Shown here: in pieces, positions 59,593-64,000 of the stretch
Layout: each line of letters starts with the position of its first letter
How positions within the stretch are numbered: the stretch's first letter is position 1
Origin: Lentinus brumalis
Taxonomy: Eukaryota > Basidiomycota > Agaricomycetes > Polyporales > Polyporaceae
DNA: 64,000 bases
NCBI GenBank assembly: GCA_001792895.1
Contig: MARA01000002.1
Coordinates: 1,240,001 to 1,304,000, forward strand
Direction: 5' to 3'
Made by a program: the position numbers and the translations under genes
Notes under the pieces: generated by a model
Databases searched by the model: none
What the model was told of the DNA's origin: nothing
The model's input: the letters and a program-made list of their open reading frames with translations, nothing else

Positions 59593-60108
59593 ATGAGCGG
59601 GCGTTCCTCGACGTCCATGCCGGCGCAACTGATTCATGGAACTCCTGCAGGTCCCAGGATGGTGCTTAGCTCGAGGCAAGGGGTGCACGAGGAGGCCGCC
59701 GACGCCGACGCCGAGTCCAAACGCGCGCCCACAGACCACACGCACGGAAGGTGGCAGGGAAGCCTTCCCAGCAATTACATTTTGCAGAAAGGGGGCCTAC
59801 ACTACACGATGCGCGTCGAGCTCGACCCGACCGGAACCAAAAGGAGTGTGGCAGGTGGTAAGCACGCTGATGATAGATAGGAGATGGTCGCAACAAGTTC
59901 GATATCGGTGTGATTACGGTGTCCCTCGAGATGAAGCGACGCGTCGTAAATATGTGTCCGAAGATGTACAGAGAACACGCGGGGGATATGGTCACAGGGG
60001 AGGTATGTAGCAAGTCCGGGGTCGTGACGGTACGTTACAGGGGAATATTCCAAGTCTGGGATGCAGTTCGGGCGCGAGAGAACCAACAACCGAGATGCGA
60101 CCCGACTA
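59593..60108 (+). CDS. Doubtful small gene, unrecognised
   Basis: A possible three-exon gene. Exon 1 contains MSGRSSTSMPAQLIHGTP and MRVELDPTGTKRS and ends at the donor GGTAAGC near 59859. Exon 2 (about 59899-60000) reads RYRCDYGVPRDEATRRKYVS then VQRTRGGYGHRG, ending at GGTATGT. Exon 3 begins near 60039 (NIPSLGCSSGAREPTTEM) and stops at about 60108. Donor quality and phase are consistent, which is why it is listed, but there is no recognisable domain and the start is arbitrary among several ATGs. It could equally be non-coding sequence in a sparse region. Confidence 0.28.
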
Positions 60109-60318
60109 AAGTCTTTGTAAGTACCACCACCAGAGGAGGGAATAGGAAGATGGGGAATAAGAAGAGAAGCGGTAGTGGTGCGCGATTAGGTGAGTTCTAA
60201 TCCAAAGTCAGCAGTGCCGCGCCGTCATAGTTATAAGCACTGTAAAGGTCCACAGGCCAACCCATATAAAACAACAGCCAGAATGTATCAGGGAGGAAGG
60301 GAAGACCACGTGCGATCA

Positions 60319-61914
60319 TCATGAGAGCGCGAACGCAGCCGCGAGGACGCTCAGGCTCGTCGCCAATGCGGCGGAGTGCCACGACATGGGCGACCCGAAG
60401 CGCGACATGGCACCGTTCTTGTGATCCTGAGCGGCGCCTGTGGCGCTGGGGTTCGCTGTCGAGCCGGTGGAGACCGGGCTCGAAGACCCAGAGGTGACGG
60501 TGCCGGTGCCCGTAGGCTTGCTGTTCGAACTGGAGGAAGCCGTGGAGGAGGCATCGCTGGCCGGGGGCTCGGAGATGCCGCAGCCAAGACGCCAACGGCC
60601 TGAGGCGTGACATCGTCGGTGTCGTCGTCTGAGTTCTGGTAGACGGAGCCGCCATCGAGACGGGCAACGCTCTCGAACTTCCAGCCGTTCTGGGCGATGA
60701 GGGGGAACGCCTGCATGAATGCGCCGACGGTGTTGTTGGTCAACTCATGCTCGAGAATGATGAGGCCAGGAGACTTGGGACCGGTGATCCACTCCTTCAA
60801 GGATGCATCAACCTTGGGGCGGGTGGTGCCAGTGCTCTCGCCAATGCTCCAGTCCTCGGTACTACAGACGACGATCAGTCAGATGAAGTCATGGACGCGC
60901 AGCAAAAATAACGTACTCCTGATTCCAGATGACCGTGGTGAGACCGAAGACCTCCTTAGCAATGGCGCGGACGCGCTCGTCCGAGTCACCGTAGGGCGGG
61001 CGCCAGTACTTGGGCAGACGGCCGCCAGTCGAGTTGTGGATGAGCTCCATCGTCCAGCCGAGCTCGCCAATGACCTGCTCATTGCTCAGCGTGGTCATGT
61101 ACGGGTGCGTCCAGGTGTGGACCGCAATGTCGCCTGTGGGAGAGCACGCGATCAACATCAACGCCGCACCGCCGCACTAAGGACTCACTCTCGAGCGTCT
61201 CGAACGCGTACGTGAACGCGTCCGCATTCCAGAGGATGTTGGAACCAATCATGAAGTGAGTAGTGATCACGTTGTTCTGCTTGAGGAACTCGTAGAGCGG
61301 CATGGACGTCTGTCAGCAAATAGCACGGCGTCAGTTAAAATTCGGTCCGAGCCGCTCGGAGGGAGGCGGTCGAGACGTACCGGGAGAGGACCATCGTCGA
61401 AGCTGGAGCCAAAGACACCGTCTGGAGCATCCCAGAGGTCTTCTTTGTTGCGGCACTTGTAGGTAGCAGAGCAGACCTCGGGGCCGTTCGGGTCGAATCC
61501 TTGCGGGTAGGTGGGGTTACCGCCGGTCGAGGTCGCGACAGGGATGTTGGGGACCTTGCCAGCCTTGACGGCAGCGTTGAGGGCATCGATCCATGCTTGA
61601 GGGGTGCCCTTGGTCACATCGGTGTCCGGGTAGCCCGCACTCCATTCTGTTCGGATGCAAGCGGAGAAGGTTAGAAGAATGGATGTAAATGGAACAGGGG
61701 ATGACGAACCTGGAGAGCCGACGGCGGGATAGGTGGCGCCGTCGGTGTCGCCTCTGCGGAAGAGGGCGTAGGCGGGGTGGTCTTCATGGTGGTACCATCG
61801 TCCGGGGAGAGCACGGGGCGCGGCGTGGTCGTGGTCGTGGAGGTCGTGAGGGCTGGCTGAAGCAGAGAGGGCGGCGAGGGCGAGAAGCAGTAATGAACGA
61901 ACGACGGAAGGCAT
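60319..61914 (-). CDS. Secreted GPI-type chitin deacetylase (NodB domain, CE4)
   Basis: Converts cell-wall chitin to chitosan. Exons: 61710-61914, 61381-61646, 61189-61309, 60917-61133, then 60319-60861 interrupted. The signal peptide is [20 protein letters not shown]. NodB motifs in order: SFDDGPLP (catalytic Asp and metal Asp), HTWTHPYM (metal His pair), [16 protein letters not shown], and LEHEL in the last motif. After [12 protein letters not shown] the reading frame must shift by one to reach the Ser/Thr-rich linker ([13 protein letters not shown]) and hydrophobic C-terminus ([17 protein letters not shown]), a GPI-anchor signal. A 44-nt intron at 60568-60611 reconciles the frames; a single-base indel is the alternative. 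Fungal CE4 enzymes of this form sit at the plasma membrane or wall. Confidence 0.9.
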
Positions 61915-62901
61915 GGCGGCGAGTCGCAGACGGACGGAGAAAGGGGCCGGAGGAGAGGAGGAGGACGGCTAGCATCGCGCGTTGATTTTATAGCAGACAG
62001 GCAGTACAGACACACACAGAGGCTTACCATCGCCGTCAACCGCAGACGCCCGCCCGATTCACACTCGGCCTGCCTTTGCCGCGCCGTCCTCCTTCCCCAC
62101 ATGGTCGTCCGACTGCCCGTTCGGGACGCCGCCCTTGATGCCGGGCCTGCCGATCGCAATCAACCACCGCGTCGCATCAAATGCCCGCCGTCCCGAACAT
62201 CCCCCGGCATCTCTGCGGGCAAACCACGCCCATCCAGTACGCAGACCGCCAGCCGTGTCGCCTCGACGCCCAGACGCCCCTGTGCACCGTTGATCGCCCG
62301 CCGAGCCAGTGTCTCAACTCGCAGCTGTAACAATGCAGCGCCTCCAACGCTTAGAATACGGCCTTGGTGCGTATACCCTACACGTTATTCTTAGCTCTCA
62401 GACATGCAGACTGAGACCTGACGCACATACCGTCACACTCATGGTGGCCAGTTTTCGCCGTCCTACTTGCCTCAATTCGCCGCGTGTGCGGGCGCATCAA
62501 CGAATTCAGTTCACCGATTATCGTTGCGAGTACAAGCGTTGTCGTCTATCTTCTAATATTCGAGCTGGTCAGTACACGCACTACATAGTTCCCTGGTGCA
62601 TTTGGGCGGGATTCATAGCCAGTGCGTACCGGAAAGGCTGTAATTGGGCTTGGCTGTAATACGCTTATGTCTCGCGTACATGCACGAGACGGTGCTAACC
62701 CTCGCCGTCGAACTCGCGGGTCAAAAGGCTATACACGGTATCCGATATCAAGTTCCCGGGTGCAGATCCCCCACGGCTGTCAAGCTCTGATCACGACGGA
62801 ATCGGACGGATGCAGCACACACGCACAACAGACACCATCAACCACTTTGACTACAATACAATCGGTCCGTCAGACAACTACTATGTACACCAGCCAAAGC
62901 T
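61915..62901. other. Intergenic
   Basis: 987 bases between the chitin deacetylase start and the TFIIF alpha stop, both minus strand. It holds the deacetylase promoter. The short open frames have no coding quality. Confidence 0.5.
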
Positions 62902-64000
62902 CTACGCAGCAGCCGGGGCCGGGGCCGGCGATGCGCCAGTGGTCCCGCGATACGCCGGCCGCAAGATGAGCACTCCTCCGCTCAGCTGCGCGACCTCCTT
63001 CACGAGCGCAGTGAACTTGCTCTTCTTCGTCTCGTCCGTCAGGTACTTCGTAAAGTGCTGGATGCACTCGCGCGTCGTCGCATTCGGCGTGTTGCGAAGC
63101 CACTCGATGACCATCCGGTCCTCCAGCTCGCCCGCGGGGGCCTTGCGCTTCTTCTGGCGCGGGGCCCCGTCCGTGGACGCCGCCTGACCGTCCTCTGTCG
63201 CCTTGCGCTTCAGAGGCTTCCCACCGGGCGACGCTGCGGCACCGGGTCCAGTCGCAGCCACCGGGCTCGTAGCACGACTCGCAGCGGGCGAGACACCGTT
63301 CGGAGTCGCAAGCGGGCTTCCCGCACGGCCAGGTATCCCCGCTTTTGGCTTCGGCACCTTGGGACTGGTGGCGCGCTTCGCGACGATGGAGTGTCCGCCA
63401 TGGTTCGGTGGACCGGGCACAGGCGAGGTAGCGCGAGATTGGGATTGCGGCTCCGTCTTCACGGCGACTGCTCCCTGCCCGTTCACCCCAGGCTTAGCTC
63501 CAGGCGCAGGGCCGGCGGATGGTGTCTGCGACGGAGAACGCTGTAGGCCCGGTTTCGGCTCAGGAGGCAGGATGGCAGGGCCATTGGGCACCTGAGGCGG
63601 TTCCTCCTCTTCCTCCTCCTCTTCCTATAGCGCGCAGTTAATATCAGGTCTCATTCATCGGCGAAACATGTAGACAACATACCGAACTCGCGTACGGATT
63701 CTTCTCGTCGTCTGAGTCCTCGTAACCGCCGCCCTTCTCAAGCTTCTTCAGGGTCTTCTGGAGGTTCTTGCCAGCTCCTGTCAACTTGGCCTCATCATCC
63801 TCCTCTTCCTCGGACTCGTCGACACCGCCCTCGCGGAGCTTGTTCGCGGTCCTGTACTCCTTCTTCAAGCGTTCCTGCAGAGATCGTGTCAGATGAGGAG
63901 TGGCGAAGATATGTGGGGCAAACCGACCTCGAGCTCCTTAGTCTCTTCATCCTCATTGTCATCCGCCTCCATTCTCTCCTCGTCGTCCTGGAAAGACTCC
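62902..64000 (-). CDS. TFIIF alpha subunit (RAP74/Tfg1), 3' part, cut by window edge
   Basis: Large subunit of general transcription factor TFIIF, which binds RNA polymerase II and stabilises the preinitiation complex. Only the 3' exons are inside the window: 63928 to beyond 64000, 63683-63874, and 62902-63624. They encode an acidic/charged middle (EEEEDDEAKLTGAGKNLQKT, EDSDDEKNPYASS), a Pro/Ala/Ser-rich linker, and the C-terminal winged helix (VIEWLRNTPNATTRECIQHF, KSKFTALVKEVAQLSGGVLI). In RAP74 that winged helix binds the Fcp1 phosphatase. An Ala/Pro tail of about 15 residues follows the domain. The N-terminal dimerisation domain lies outside the window. Confidence 0.88.

Noticed and set aside
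56391..60318. Search for an Ste3-like pheromone receptor beside the pheromone-like ORF
   Set aside because: No frame in this region, or elsewhere in the window, shows the repeated hydrophobic helices of a seven-span receptor.

Overview
The window comes from a compact basidiomycete genome, probably an Agaricomycete (mushroom-forming or wood-decay fungus). The signs are about 50-nt GT-AG introns in nearly every gene, gene spacing of a few hundred bases on both strands, fungal lineage-specific families, a GPI-type chitin deacetylase, and a 38-residue mating-pheromone-like precursor ending in the CaaX box CVIA. Gene models were assembled by hand from open frames plus splice signals. For most genes the summed exon lengths close exactly in frame from ATG to stop, which supports the models. 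No tRNA, rRNA, CRISPR array or intact transposon was seen.

Layout. 184-5016: a CTK1/CDK12-type RNA polymerase II CTD kinase (+) and COP9 signalosome subunit 4 (-). 5582-10682: a large disordered protein whose C-terminal half is a run of symmetric exons encoding YPAVYP-type modules. 10942-15837: a 31-exon Rdh54/Rad54B recombination translocase. 16386-18672: two adjacent PUB-domain paralogues (-). 18989-22597: a 20-exon Tgl3/4/5-type patatin lipase (-). 24061-24555: a small CipC/DUF3759 stress protein. 25348-27259: a mitochondrial PDH/BCKDH-family kinase. 27872-29518: an uncharacterised disordered protein. 29785-31735: an NDR/LATS kinase (Cbk1/Orb6). 32182-35993: a PX/PXB/DUF3818 lipid-binding protein (-). 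36226-38646: an unrecognised gene (-) and the ER translocon factor CCDC47 (+). 38804-44687: an F-box/LRR-like protein and an STB2/STB6-family protein (both -). 45132-47481: an uncharacterised disordered protein. 47877-51089: a tandem pair of membrane-anchor/coiled-coil genes, the second followed by a duplicated helical module and an apparent frame break. 51199-52998: an unrecognised single-exon ORF (-) and ribosomal protein L35/uL29. 53982-56390: a Ste20-family GCKIII kinase. 56391-60318: a gene-poor stretch holding the pheromone-like gene and one doubtful gene. 60319-61914: chitin deacetylase (-). 62902 to the right edge: the 3' part of TFIIF alpha (-).

Functional links. The NDR kinase and the GCKIII kinase are the two kinase tiers of RAM/MOR-type morphogenesis signalling and lie about 22 kb apart. 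CTK1, TFIIF alpha and the STB6-like protein act in or around RNA polymerase II transcription. The remaining genes are housekeeping or lineage-specific and show no obvious pathway cluster. The most notable items are the pheromone-like gene in the sparse region, the exon-encoded YPAVYP repeat protein, the PUB tandem pair that shares an 18-nt microexon, and the duplicated helical module near 50-51 kb.
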